37,588 bases of DNA from Gloeocapsa sp. DLM2.Bin57. Lineage in GTDB: Bacteria > Cyanobacteriota > Cyanobacteriia > Cyanobacteriales > Gloeocapsaceae. The notes below the pieces were generated by a model that saw only the letters and a program-made list of their open reading frames with translations, was not told the origin of the DNA and made no database searches. Positions within the stretch are counted from its first letter, which is position 1; every line of letters begins with the position of its first letter. Below are positions 27,554 through 35,972 of the stretch, piece by piece. The position numbers were made by a program, and so were the translations under genes. The stretch lies in NCBI GenBank assembly GCA_007693955.1, contig RECR01000038.1, positions 1 to 37,588 on the forward strand. The letters run 5' to 3'.

Positions 27554-27751
27554 TTACATCAAGGGCTGATCCTCTAATCCCCATTGATGTTTAAGAAACT
27601 CCTTGTACAAATTTTCTCTAACCATCATCTGCTCGTAAAGTTGAATCAAAAATTCTTGAGCTTGTTGATGACTCATTTGTTGTACCTGACTTTCAAAGGA
27701 ACGTAAGCTAAACTGTTGTTCTAGAGATAGATTAACTGATTCTGACATCAT
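27554..27751 (-). CDS. nblA: Phycobilisome degradation protein NblA
   Basis: The 65-residue protein has the NblA core: LSLEQQFSLRSFESQVQQMS, then QAQEFLIQLYEQMMVRENLYKEFL. NblA is a small helical adaptor that brings Clp protease to phycobiliproteins when nutrients are short. An AGGAG lies just before the start; the second ATG (27748) is the alternative. A good promoter lies upstream (27783-27811). It is monocistronic and divergent from rbp. Confidence 0.95.
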   Translation of the reverse strand: MMSESVNLSLEQQFSLRSFESQVQQMSHQQAQEFLIQLYEQMMVRENLYKEFLKHQWGLEDQPLM

Positions 27752-27782
27752 TAACTCCTAGGTTGGTGATTAGTTATTAAAT

Positions 27783-27818
27783 AATATAACAATTGTTTGA
27801 CAAAATGTCTATTGTTTG
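27783..27818 (-). promoter_or_regulatory. Predicted nblA promoter with a CAAACAAT direct repeat
   Basis: On the minus strand a -35 TAGACA (27806-27811) and -10 TATATT (27783-27788) are separated by exactly 17 bases, 32 bases before the start codon. Two CAAACAAT copies, at 27811-27818 and 27792-27799, lie 19 bases apart, one at the -35 edge and one in the spacer. They could be a regulator site for the starvation control known for nblA. Confidence 0.6.
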
Positions 27819-28183
27819 CATATACAAGTCAACTAACCTTAACTTTTTCAGAAAGCTGAGAAAACTGTGGTAATTTCTGATACCATTAGAATTGCAGGGA
27901 AAAAATAAACTAAGTTGGGAAATTGTGTAAAGATTCTGTAATAATTAAAAAAGAGTTGAGTAAATGTTCTCAGCTTCTAGAGATGGGCTGATTTAACTTT
28001 AAGTCAATTGGCTACATCAGGAACTTCTCCTGCCTAAGTGGAGATAACGTCAACTTAGAACAACATAACTAATCTTGTGAAAAAATCGGTAATCTTTGCA
28101 CAATCTAGACAGAATAGAGGGTTAGCAATATATCCCTGTGTAAAGAATCCCTTTAATCATCAGTCTTTAATCAATCTATTATC
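27812..28183 (+). other. Long nblA-rbp intergenic region, no gene seen
   Basis: The 447-base spacer between nblA and rbp has no credible coding frame. It contains several short inverted repeats: TCAGAAA/TTTCTGA (27848-27854 with 27874-27880), CAGGA/TCCTG (28018-28022 with 28028-28032) and CTAAGT/ACTTAG (about 28034-28058). They could be parts of a structured rbp leader or of a small RNA. Cold-regulated rbp genes of cyanobacteria are known to have long control regions. I cannot identify a promoter with confidence. Confidence 0.4.
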
Positions 28184-28198
28184 AGGAGGAATGTAAAT

Positions 28199-28678
28199 AT
28201 GCCTGTTCGTCTTTATGTAGGTAATTTACCAACCAAGCAACCCATTGAAAGAGAAGATCTTAAATCTCTTTTCGCTGAATCTGGAGAAGCAGTCTCTACC
28301 CCCAAAGTACCCAAAGATCGCAAAGGTAACTGTAAGGGATTCGCCTTTATTACGGTTGCTACCGATGAATTGGCGACAGAAATCATCGAAAAATATAACG
28401 GTCAAGAATTCATGGGTAGTGTCATTAAAATCGAAAAAGCCCTACCTAGAGAGAAAAAAGAACCGGGTGAAGGTGAAGAAACAACGGCTACTACTACTAA
28501 TACCTCAGAAACAGCTAAACCAGTTAAACGGAGTAGTCCTAAACGCAATCGTAAGGATTCTCAACCTAAGAGCGCGGTTAAATCTGATTCTAGCAGTTCC
28601 GTACAACCAGATCCACGTTGGGCTCAAGAATTAGCCATACTTAAAGAAAGACTAGCAACTCAAACTAGTAATTCTTAA
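28199..28678 (+). CDS. RRM-type RNA-binding protein (Rbp family)
   Basis: The 159-residue protein has one RNA recognition motif (about 1-82) with RNP2 LYVGNLP (5-11) and RNP1 KGFAFITV. An acidic, Thr/Ser/Lys-rich low-complexity linker (about 85-140) follows, then the C-terminal motif DPRWAQELAILKERLA. It lacks the glycine-rich tail of short Rbp proteins and matches the longer Rbp3-like type, for which roles in cold response and in placing thylakoid-protein mRNAs have been reported. AGGAGGA at 28184-28190 serves its start. Confidence 0.9.
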   Translation: MPVRLYVGNLPTKQPIEREDLKSLFAESGEAVSTPKVPKDRKGNCKGFAFITVATDELATEIIEKYNGQEFMGSVIKIEKALPREKKEPGEGEETTATTTNTSETAKPVKRSSPKRNRKDSQPKSAVKSDSSSSVQPDPRWAQELAILKERLATQTSNS

Positions 28679-28685
28679 AACAATT

Positions 28686-28733
28686 CTTGTGGTGTTAGCC
28701 CCGTCGTTAATTTGTCGGGGTATAAACCACAAG
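28686..28733 (+). other. 48-base stem-loop between rbp and rpiA
   Basis: CTTGTGGT at 28686-28693 pairs with ACCACAAG at 28726-28733, and inside it CCCCG at 28699-28703 pairs with CGGGG at 28716-28720. No T tract follows, so it is not a classic intrinsic terminator. It could stabilise the rbp mRNA end, mark processing, or act as the rpiA leader. Confidence 0.55.
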
Positions 28734-28763
28734 CAAATAATGACTATTACATAAGGAGTAAAA

Positions 28764-29474
28764 ATGTCTCAAGACGCGGATGTAATTAAACTAATGAAAC
28801 AAGAAGTAGGTAGAATCGCCGCTTCTAGAGTAAAATCTAACTCAATTGTCGGACTAGGTACGGGTTCAACTTCAGCTTATGCGATTGAATATATCGGCGA
28901 TCGCCTCAAATCTGGAGAGTTAGAAAATATTGTCGGTGTACCTACTTCCTTCCAATCAGAAGTTTTAGCCAAAAAATACGGTATTCCCCTAACTACTTTA
29001 GACGCTATCGATCGTATTGACTTAGCTATTGACGGAGCTGACGAAGTAGATCCCCAAAAAAACCTGATTAAAGGTGGTGGAGCTGCTCACACTCGTGAGA
29101 AAGTAGTTGATAGTTTAGCAGAATTATTTATTGTAGTTGTAGATAGTAGTAAAATAGTAGATGAACTCGGTTCAACCTTTTTATTACCAGTAGAAGTAAT
29201 TCCCATGGCTGTTGCACCTGTAACTAGAGCTTTAGAGAAATTAGGGGGACAACCAGAATTACGTATGGGTATTAAAAAAGATGGTCCTGTAGTCACAGAC
29301 CAGGGTAATCTAGTTTTAGACGTTAAGTTTAATAAAATCGACAACCCCGCTCAATTAGAACAAGAAATCAACAATATTCCAGGAGTCTTAGAAAATGGTT
29401 TATTCGTTGGTTTAGCCGATATAATTCTTGTCGGGGAAATCAAAGAGGGAACACCCAAAGTACGAGAATTTTAG
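28764..29474 (+). CDS. rpiA: Ribose-5-phosphate isomerase A
   Basis: The 236-residue enzyme interconverts ribose-5-phosphate and ribulose-5-phosphate in the Calvin and pentose phosphate cycles. Signature blocks are [42 protein letters not shown] and the C-terminal [18 protein letters not shown] lies just before the ATG, and a hairpin terminator follows at 29484. Length is normal. Confidence 0.97.
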   Translation: MSQDADVIKLMKQEVGRIAASRVKSNSIVGLGTGSTSAYAIEYIGDRLKSGELENIVGVPTSFQSEVLAKKYGIPLTTLDAIDRIDLAIDGADEVDPQKNLIKGGGAAHTREKVVDSLAELFIVVVDSSKIVDELGSTFLLPVEVIPMAVAPVTRALEKLGGQPELRMGIKKDGPVVTDQGNLVLDVKFNKIDNPAQLEQEINNIPGVLENGLFVGLADIILVGEIKEGTPKVREF

Positions 29475-29483
29475 AGTTTAACA

Positions 29484-29514
29484 CCCACGACTGCAGCCGT
29501 GGGCTTTGTCTTTT
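29484..29514 (+). terminator. rpiA terminator
   Basis: CCCACG at 29484-29489 pairs with CGTGGG at 29498-29503 around a loop containing the palindrome CTGCAG. CTTTGTCTTTT follows. It lies between convergent rpiA and rpsD and may also block rpsD read-through. Confidence 0.8.
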
Positions 29515-30121
29515 AAACCTTACGAGAATAGTACTCAACCACGAGTAACTCATTAATTTGTAGAGGGACCCATTCTCTCTCCACTTTTCCGTTGACTTTA
29601 CCAACCAAGGTGCTTTTGTCAAACTCTAGGTGACTAGGTAAATTAGCTAAGCCAGGATATTGCATATTCGCTTCTACTAGCTTGCGAGAACTTTCTTTAT
29701 TTTTAACCGCAATCACGTCACCAGGACGACATTGATAACTAGCAATATCAACTATTTTACCATTAACTGTAATATGACCATGATTAATAAGTTGACGAGC
29801 ACCGGGGATTGTTCCCGCCATGCCTAGACGAAAAACTGTGTTATCAAGACGCATTTCTAGAAGTTGTAACAAAGATTCTCCTGTAGATCCAGTAGCGCGA
29901 CGAGCTTGACGTACATAACGTACTAGTTGTTTTTCGGTAATGCCATAGTTAAAACGCAGTTTCTGTTTCTCCTCTAGACGGATAGCGTATTCTGAACGTT
30001 TTTTTCTGGCTTGACCGTGTTGACCAGGTGGATATTGACGACGAGGACTTTTACGAGTTAATCCTGGTAGTTCACCAAGACGACGAACAACGCGTAAGCG
30101 AGGACCTCTATATCTGGACAT
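29513..30121 (-). CDS. rpsD: 30S ribosomal protein S4
   Basis: The 202-residue protein begins [20 protein letters not shown] and contains the S4 RNA-binding domain (about 90-150) with [30 protein letters not shown]. It binds 16S rRNA early in 30S assembly. It is the usual cyanobacterial/plastid type without the zinc cysteines. It is a stand-alone gene, not in the alpha operon, as usual in cyanobacteria. Confidence 0.98.
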   Translation of the reverse strand: MSRYRGPRLRVVRRLGELPGLTRKSPRRQYPPGQHGQARKKRSEYAIRLEEKQKLRFNYGITEKQLVRYVRQARRATGSTGESLLQLLEMRLDNTVFRLGMAGTIPGARQLINHGHITVNGKIVDIASYQCRPGDVIAVKNKESSRKLVEANMQYPGLANLPSHLEFDKSTLVGKVNGKVEREWVPLQINELLVVEYYSRKV

Positions 30122-30200
30122 TCATTAATCTCCTTTATTAATTATTTTAGACCCAAAACTATTATTATACTATTTATTGGGTCATTTATTCTAGATTGAT

Positions 30201-30521
30201 ATGAAACAAATTCAAGCCTTTCGCAAATGGCATCGCACCCTTGCTCCCATTGTTTTGTTACCATTATTGGTGACAGTATCTACAGGGGTTAGCTATCGTT
30301 TAGCTAAAGATTGGTTCGGATTACCTCGTGACCAAGTACATTTTTTAATGGGTATTCATGAGGGAGAGTATCTAGGTAAAACACTAGAACCATTTTATGT
30401 CTTACTCAATGGTTTAGGTTTACTCTGGATGTTGGTAACAGGAGGTGCGATGTTATGGCAAAATCTACGGCGATCGCTGTCTCAACTTAAGAAAGCCCCA
30501 ACTGACCCCAAAAACCCGTAA
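30201..30521 (+). CDS. Small PepSY-TM-like membrane protein
   Basis: The 106-residue protein has two membrane segments (about 14-32 and 65-88). It begins FRKWHRTLAPIVLLPLLVTVSTGVSYRLAKDW, which resembles the first helix of PepSY-TM proteins with its conserved RxxH-like start. A middle loop contains HFLMGIHEGEYLG. The function is unknown; PepSY-TM relatives act in iron reduction or protease control. Its 3' end overlaps the convergent radical SAM gene by 35 bases. Confidence 0.7.
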   Translation: MKQIQAFRKWHRTLAPIVLLPLLVTVSTGVSYRLAKDWFGLPRDQVHFLMGIHEGEYLGKTLEPFYVLLNGLGLLWMLVTGGAMLWQNLRRSLSQLKKAPTDPKNP

Positions 30522-31080
30522 AAATCCTCGTTCCGTCTTTGAGAATATGAATCTCTATCTGATCTGAAGCCCAATTAATCTGATCTTTTAAAGCGGGATT
30601 AAAAATATGTACCCTTTGGTTACGGGAAGATACGGGAGAATCGGGACTATGGATAGCTTGAGACTCTACAAAAGGACCATCAATCAAGATATCTAACTCA
30701 GCTAATAATAATTTAGCCTCTGGTGGGGCTTTTGCTGATTGTAACTCTTCTAAGGTAAAACCACTAAAAGACATTACATTTAAACCCTCTGCTTTGAGTT
30801 TTTTAGCTAGTAAACTTAACCCGTTAGCTTGCCAAAATGGCTCACCACCAGAAAAAGTTACCCCCTGATTGCGTTTATTGCTAAGTATTTTAGTTGCTAA
30901 TTCCTCAATACTGATTAACTGATTGGTTTCAAAAGACCAAGACTCGGGGTTAAAACAGCTTGGACATTCTCTTAAGCAACCCTGTACCCAAACTACAGCA
31001 CGACAACCAGGACCATTGACTTCTGATTCATCTACATAACCCATTATATTGAGATATCCTGGGGGTATATTTTCGTTCAT
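30487..31080 (-). CDS. NrdG-like radical SAM (4Fe-4S) activating protein
   Basis: The 197-residue protein has the radical SAM cysteines C35-x3-C39-x2-C42 (GCLRECPSCFNPESW), then FSGGEPFWQ, the SAM-binding GGEP motif. The layout matches anaerobic ribonucleotide reductase activating proteins, which make a glycyl radical on NrdD. No nrdD is in the window, and many cyanobacteria have such a single-domain protein without one, so the target is unknown. The C-terminal part (LIDGPFVES, then QRVHIF) is family-typical. Confidence 0.88.
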   Translation of the reverse strand: MNENIPPGYLNIMGYVDESEVNGPGCRAVVWVQGCLRECPSCFNPESWSFETNQLISIEELATKILSNKRNQGVTFSGGEPFWQANGLSLLAKKLKAEGLNVMSFSGFTLEELQSAKAPPEAKLLLAELDILIDGPFVESQAIHSPDSPVSSRNQRVHIFNPALKDQINWASDQIEIHILKDGTRIFTGFWGQLGLS

Positions 31081-31125
31081 ATTTCTTTACCTCTCTAGAA
31101 TTAAGAATAAGGCACTCTTGGAGGA

Positions 31126-31183
31126 CGGGGAGACGGGAATGTAGAATGAGCGAATGTGCGAAAAAATAATTAATTCGCGCATT
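31126..31183 (-). repeat. Dispersed repeat, copy A (inverted relative to copy B)
   Basis: Bases 31138-31183, read on the minus strand, match 37415-37459 on the plus strand at about 44 of 46 positions. The stretch folds as a hairpin (AATGTGCGAA with TTCGCGCATT, one wobble). A purine-rich GAGGACGGGGAGACGGG lies at one end. Terminal repeats like those of copy B are not visible. Confidence 0.75.
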
Positions 31184-31188
31184 TGGAA

Positions 31189-31223
31189 TAACACCTAACA
31201 CCTAACACCTAACACCTAACACC
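31189..31223 (+). repeat. Five tandem TAACACC heptamers
   Basis: Five perfect copies of the 7-bp unit TAACACC occupy 31189-31223. The last base enters the aqpZ stop codon (CTA at 31223-31225 on the plus strand). Confidence 0.95.
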
Positions 31224-31999
31224 TATACTTTCTCATCCTCTGATGATAATTCTTCATAAATGCGATCGTAGGCTAATCCTGCTAAGACTCCTCCGAGAAT
31301 AGGTGCAACCCAAAATAACCAAAGTTGTGCGATTAATTCTGTACCAGCAAACAGAGCAACACCAGTACTACGAGCTGGATTAACAGAAGTATTGGTAATG
31401 GGGATAGCAATTAAGTGAATCAGAGTTAGGGTAAAACCAATGGCTAAAGGTGCAAACCCTTTGGAAATGCCCCGAGAGGTAACACCTAAGATAGTAAATA
31501 AGAACATAAAGGTCATGATTACTTCTACCAAAAAAGCACTCAACAGATTGTAACCATTAGGAGAATGAGGACCATAACCATTGGTAGCTAGAGGATTAGT
31601 CGCGTTAGGATCTAACGCAAAACCAGGTGCACCCGAAGCGATAACATAGATAAGTCCTGCTGCTATAATGGCACCAACAACTTGAGCGATAATATAAGGT
31701 AAGAGTTCAGATCCAGGAAATCTCCTGGCAGCAAACAAACCAACAGAAACCGCAGGGTTAAAATGTGCTCCCGAAATGTTAGCAAAAGCATAAGCCCCAC
31801 TTACTATAGTTAACCCGAAGGCGATCGCTACCCCTAAAACCCCAATCCCTGTAGTAAAAGATAGTTCTACTTCGCCTCCACCCCCTTGAATTGGGGTATC
31901 AGTATAAGCGGCGGAGATAACAGCACTACCGCAGCCTCCAAAAACGAGCCAAAATGTGCCTATTAACTCGGCTACATATTTTTTGATGTTACTACCCAT
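31223..31999 (-). CDS. aqpZ: Aquaporin (MIP family, AqpZ-like)
   Basis: The 258-residue protein has six membrane helices and both pore motifs: HFNPAVS in the first half and VNPARSTG in the second. The arginine after the second NPA belongs to the selectivity filter. Other family blocks are [11 protein letters not shown] at the start and [11 protein letters not shown]. It is a water channel, the usual cyanobacterial aquaporin, with a longer first loop. The stop codon abuts a heptamer repeat array. Confidence 0.95.
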   Translation of the reverse strand: MGSNIKKYVAELIGTFWLVFGGCGSAVISAAYTDTPIQGGGGEVELSFTTGIGVLGVAIAFGLTIVSGAYAFANISGAHFNPAVSVGLFAARRFPGSELLPYIIAQVVGAIIAAGLIYVIASGAPGFALDPNATNPLATNGYGPHSPNGYNLLSAFLVEVIMTFMFLFTILGVTSRGISKGFAPLAIGFTLTLIHLIAIPITNTSVNPARSTGVALFAGTELIAQLWLFWVAPILGGVLAGLAYDRIYEELSSEDEKV

Positions 32000-32063
32000 T
32001 TATTAAACTCCTCATGGTAAATATTTATGTCAATTAATAATATAGTAATTTTGGTTAAAATGA

Positions 32064-33026
32064 TCAACTATTATATTTAATACGCGGATCGAGAAGATGA
32101 TAAAATAAATCAGCGATAAAATTACAAATAACAATCAAAACCGCGTAAATAAAAGTTATCCCCATCACCACTGGGGTATCACTACGATTGATTGAATCGA
32201 TTAATAATGCGCCAATTCCAGGAACACGAAAAATTTGTTCTGTAACTATTGCCCCAGTAAAAATACCAGGAATATCTAAAGCGATAAGAGTAACTAAAGG
32301 AATCAAAGCGTTGCGCAAAATATGTTTAACTACAACTTTAAATTCAGATAGTCCTTTAGCATAGGCTGTACGTACATACTCTTGATACAATTCTTCTAAG
32401 ATAACAGTACGAATAAAGCGAATTAAGATCGCAGCTTGGGCTAAAGCTAACAGGGTAATCGGCATTATTGATTGTCTGATTTGGTTAATAAAGCTATTTA
32501 AATCCGTAACTTTTAGAGTACTTTGATAGATAAAGGGAAACCATTTAAGTTGAATACTAAAGATAATAATTAAAATTAAACCAGTAAAAAAAGTCGGTAA
32601 AGATAAACATAAAAAAGCAAAAATATTAATCAAAATATCTAGCCAAGAAGAACGTCTCACTGCTGCGATTAACCCCAAGGGAAAAGCGATGATAATAGCG
32701 ATTATATAAGCTGTTCCTACTACCCAAATAGTTGTTGGTAACCGTTGTAAAATTAAACTACTAACAGGAGTTAAGCTAACAAAAGAATAACCAAAGTTAC
32801 CTTGTAATAAAGCTGATAACCACTGAAAATAACGTAAATAAATAGGTTGATCTAGTCCTAGTGCTTTACGCATATTTTCTCTAATTTCTGGAGTAATAGC
32901 AGGATTAGTCGCAAACTCTCCGAGAGGATCTCCTGGGGCTAGAGATAAGATTAAATAAATAACTAGACTAATAGCAATCAGGGTAATAATAGCGATACAA
33001 AAACGTTTTAATAAATAAATATACAT
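32064..33026 (-). CDS. ABC transporter permease, DppB/OppB family
   Basis: From ATG 33026 the protein has 320 residues and six membrane helices. The family's N-terminal part is LAPGDPLGEFA..., then LGLDQPIYLRYFQWLSALLQGNFGYS. The EAA-type loop with YVRTAYAKGLSEFKVVVKHILRNALIPLVT is complete. It would be the first permease of a peptide- or nickel-type importer, but no DppC, ATPase or binding protein is adjacent. The upstream ATG at 33089 would overlap the divergent permease gene, so 33026 is preferred. Confidence 0.88.
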   Translation of the reverse strand: MYIYLLKRFCIAIITLIAISLVIYLILSLAPGDPLGEFATNPAITPEIRENMRKALGLDQPIYLRYFQWLSALLQGNFGYSFVSLTPVSSLILQRLPTTIWVVGTAYIIAIIIAFPLGLIAAVRRSSWLDILINIFAFLCLSLPTFFTGLILIIIFSIQLKWFPFIYQSTLKVTDLNSFINQIRQSIMPITLLALAQAAILIRFIRTVILEELYQEYVRTAYAKGLSEFKVVVKHILRNALIPLVTLIALDIPGIFTGAIVTEQIFRVPGIGALLIDSINRSDTPVVMGITFIYAVLIVICNFIADLFYHLLDPRIKYNS

Positions 33027-33076
33027 AGAAAAGTTATGATAAACTCGATCAAGAATAAATCCAGGGTGGAGGAGTG

Positions 33077-34396
33077 ATGAGTACAACAACAGAAAATAAC
33101 CGTCTAGTGGGATTAGTGACGGCTATTTCTTTAGTCATGGCTAGTATGGTAGGAACAGGTGTTTTTACTAGTTTAGGTTATCAAGCTATAGGAATCAACT
33201 CTACTTTTGCCTTGTTATTTCTCTGGTTTATCGGGGGAATTTATGCTCTCTGTGGGGCTTTGTCTTATGGAGAGTTAGCAGCAGTAATGCCTCGTTCAGG
33301 TGGAGAATATCAATACCTGTCCAAAATATATCATCGAGCGGTAGGCTTTCTCTCAGGTTGGCTGTCTGTAACCGTAGGTTTTGCAGCCCCTATCGCTTTA
33401 GCAGCGATCGCCCTAGGTCAATATACTAATATAGTTATACCAGTAATACCAGCCAAAGCGATCGCCCTAATTACGGTAATCAGCGTTTCTTTAATTCATA
33501 CCCGTAACCTCAAGATGGGTAGTAATTTTCAAGATATTTTTACCATTCTCAAGATAGCATTAATCGCTATATTTATTGTTTGTGGTTTTTTACTAGCCAC
33601 ACCCCAACCAGTAGATATCATCCCTGATAACGATGGTATTGATCAGATTTTTAGTTCTTCCTTTGCGGTGTCTTTGGTTTATGTTACTTACGCTTATTCA
33701 GGGTGGAATGCTGCGATTTACTTAGCAGGAGAGATCAAAAATCCCGAAAAAAACCTACCACGCTCTCTGTTTGTGGGTACAGCGATCGTCATGGTACTAT
33801 ATTTACTGGTAAACTTTATCTTCCTTTACGCTACACCGTTTAGCTCAATCCAAGCTTTAGAAGACAAAGAAAAAATAGCAGCATTAGCAGCAGAGTATAT
33901 TTTTGGGGAAACAGGAGGCAAAATCATCAGCCTTCTCATCGCTTTTGGGCTTATTTCCACGATTAGCGCCATGGTTTGGGCAGGACCTCGGGTAACTCAA
34001 GTAATTGGCGAAGATATCCCCTTTTTTGCGCTTTTAGGCAAGAAAAATAGTCGTGGCATACCCTATTATGCTATTCTGTTGCAGTTATTTATTGTCTTGG
34101 TGCTGTTATTAACTTCTAGTTTTGAAGATGTGATGACTTATCTAGGATTTACCTTGATTCTATCTTCCTTTTTCACGGTGTTAGGATTATTTATCCATAG
34201 ATGGAGATATCCTCATCTAACTCGCCCCTATAAGACTTGGGGTTATCCTCTCACTCCAATTGTTTTTCTAGGGATTAGTCTTTGGGTATTAATTTATGTC
34301 TTCACAGATAAACCCTTTCAGTCTGTAGCTGGTTTAACTACCATTATGATCGGTTTACCCATCTATTTTCTTGCTTCTAAACAAAAATTAGCCTAA
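33077..34396 (+). CDS. APC-superfamily amino acid permease
   Basis: The 439-residue protein has about twelve membrane helices. It starts with the APC signature LVTAISLVMASMVGTGVFTSLG (helix 1 break GTG) and has YAYSGWNAAIYLAGEIKNPEKNLPRSL near helix 6. The first few residues are ambiguous: ATG 33077 (chosen) and GTG 33074 both follow GGAGGAG. It is an amino acid/polyamine importer or exchanger of unknown specificity. It is divergent from the DppB-like gene and followed 11 bases on by the exported protein, with which it may be co-transcribed. Confidence 0.92.
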   Translation: MSTTTENNRLVGLVTAISLVMASMVGTGVFTSLGYQAIGINSTFALLFLWFIGGIYALCGALSYGELAAVMPRSGGEYQYLSKIYHRAVGFLSGWLSVTVGFAAPIALAAIALGQYTNIVIPVIPAKAIALITVISVSLIHTRNLKMGSNFQDIFTILKIALIAIFIVCGFLLATPQPVDIIPDNDGIDQIFSSSFAVSLVYVTYAYSGWNAAIYLAGEIKNPEKNLPRSLFVGTAIVMVLYLLVNFIFLYATPFSSIQALEDKEKIAALAAEYIFGETGGKIISLLIAFGLISTISAMVWAGPRVTQVIGEDIPFFALLGKKNSRGIPYYAILLQLFIVLVLLLTSSFEDVMTYLGFTLILSSFFTVLGLFIHRWRYPHLTRPYKTWGYPLTPIVFLGISLWVLIYVFTDKPFQSVAGLTTIMIGLPIYFLASKQKLA

Positions 34397-34407
34397 TTTT
34401 AACGAAT

Positions 34408-35574
34408 ATGTATCAATCAAAAGTTTTTAAACTGATTTTAGCTACCCTTACTGCTGTTTCCTTGTCAGAATTGGCTACCAATCATCTAGTTACTGCTAAT
34501 CCGCAACCAACCCAACCACTGGTAATTACTGCTAATCCCACAGAATTTGACCAAAATCAAGCTAGACGTTGGACCGATAGTGCTAAATTTATGGCAGGTA
34601 TAGCAGTAGAATCAGATAGTCATCTCTATCAATTGCAACAGACTCAAGCGTGGCAAAATCATCAGAATTTTCTTAATAATGCTTGGAATCAACTAGAAAC
34701 ACAACAACTCAGTAAAGTTAGAAATTGGAGTGATAGTGAATTAAGCAATATTAATCAAGGCAATCCTGTTGTCTTTTATCCTTTCAGTGGTCCTGATTTT
34801 TTATACGCTTATTCCTTTTTCCCTACAGGTAGAGAATATGTTTTAATTGGTTTAGAGCCTATAGGTTGGATTCCCCCTTTTACTGAGTTATCCCCAACAG
34901 AAAATGACGCTAAACTTACTCAATTAAGAGATTCTCTCCAGGCTATCCTACAATGGAGTTTTTTCCGCACCAATGATATGAAGGTAGATATGGCTCAACA
35001 AGGAGTATTACCCTATATCTTTATGTTTATGGCGCGAACTAATAATCAAATTCTTGATGTTCAATACGTAGGGATAGATACCAATGCAACTATACAACCT
35101 TTTACCGAGGGAATGATTCCTGGAGTGAGAATTATTTTTCTTCCCCAAGGAGAATCAGAAACAAAAACTCTCTACTATTTCTCTACAGACTTATCTGATG
35201 GTGGGTTAAGTGGTAATCCTCAATTTTTAGAATATATTAAAACCCTGGATTCTCCTGTAACTTATTTAAAGGCTGCATCTTATTTAATGCACTATGATTA
35301 TTTTTCTCTGATTCGTAACGCTATTCTCGCCCAAAGTGAGTATATCTTACAAGATGATTCGGGAATGCCTGTAAGATATGTTAATAATGGGGAATGGGAT
35401 TTACAATTTTATGGGACTTATACAGGACCTATTTCTTTATTTTCTAATATGTATCAACCAGATTTGCGAGAAATTTATCAAAATAATCCCAATATTCAAC
35501 CTCTCGATTTTGGTGTAGGTTATAAGTTTGGTGTCAATGAGTCCAATTTAATGTTAGGCACTCGTAAAGAATAA
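34408..35574 (+). CDS. Exported protein of unknown function
   Basis: The 388-residue protein begins with a signal peptide (MYQSKVFKLILATLTAVSLSEL). The mature part contains ARRWTDSAKFMAGI, YPFSGPDFLYAYSFFPTGREYVLIGLEPIGW, YFSTDLSDGGLSGNPQFLEYI, and a terminal DLQFYGTYTGPISLFSNMYQPDL and GVGYKFG segment. I do not recognise the family. The aromatic and Gly/Pro-rich C-terminus looks like an extracytoplasmic domain. It is 11 bases behind the amino acid permease, but no functional link is evident. Confidence 0.75.
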   Translation: MYQSKVFKLILATLTAVSLSELATNHLVTANPQPTQPLVITANPTEFDQNQARRWTDSAKFMAGIAVESDSHLYQLQQTQAWQNHQNFLNNAWNQLETQQLSKVRNWSDSELSNINQGNPVVFYPFSGPDFLYAYSFFPTGREYVLIGLEPIGWIPPFTELSPTENDAKLTQLRDSLQAILQWSFFRTNDMKVDMAQQGVLPYIFMFMARTNNQILDVQYVGIDTNATIQPFTEGMIPGVRIIFLPQGESETKTLYYFSTDLSDGGLSGNPQFLEYIKTLDSPVTYLKAASYLMHYDYFSLIRNAILAQSEYILQDDSGMPVRYVNNGEWDLQFYGTYTGPISLFSNMYQPDLREIYQNNPNIQPLDFGVGYKFGVNESNLMLGTRKE

Positions 35575-35593
35575 ACAGTTGACGCTCATCGCC

Positions 35594-35955
35594 CTAAAAG
35601 TGCGGTGATTCTTGGTTCATTGTAGATACTTGCTCTGACAGAATTGCTTCAATCAAAGTAGAGGTTTCTACTCCCCAAGCTTGATTTAAAGATTCCCTGC
35701 GCCGGTACTTAATCCCTTCTTGAAAATGTTGATTGCTGCGTTGACATCTCTATCTGCTATATAGCTACAATGTGGACATTTATGGGTTCTAGTGGATAGA
35801 GACTTTTGAACCTTTTTCCCACAATTAGAACAGTTTTGACTCGTGTTATGAGGAGTTACAGCTATTACGGCTTTTCCATATTTATAGGCAAAATATTCTA
35901 ACCAGCGTCTGAAGGTTGTCCAAGCAGCATCATTTATACTTTTGGCTAGTAAAGC
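35594..35955 (-). pseudogene. C-terminal remnant of an IS200/IS605-type TnpB
   Basis: On the minus strand an open stretch from about 35955 encodes LAKSINDAAWTTFRRWLEYFAYKYGK, a TnpB-like helix-rich segment. The zinc ribbon NCSNCG...KCPHCS and the third RuvC motif DRDVNAAINIF follow. A frameshift after GAGNL moves the last part (LNQAWGVETSTLIEAILSEQ, ending ESPHF) into another frame. The N-terminal two-thirds with the other RuvC motifs is missing, and the remaining part ends 18 bases before the histidine-kinase-like gene. It cannot encode an active nuclease. Confidence 0.88.
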
Positions 35956-35972
35956 TCACCACACTCCCCGCT

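Noticed and set aside
27538-27560. Palindrome AGGTAGTAACTACCT as nblA terminator
   Set aside because: The full palindrome leaves a one-base loop and no T tract follows on the nblA strand.
28245-28634. Overlapping 129-residue frame inside rbp
   Set aside because: Low-complexity Lys/Leu-rich translation in the alternative frame of a clear RRM gene.
30487-31080. Complete anaerobic ribonucleotide reductase system
   Set aside because: Only the activase-like protein is present; no nrdD lies in the window.
31189-31223. CRISPR-like array
   Set aside because: The unit is only 7 bp and has no spacers; it is a simple tandem repeat.
32064-33026. Full peptide ABC importer operon
   Set aside because: Only one permease is present; the neighbouring genes are unrelated and on the other strand or in separate units.
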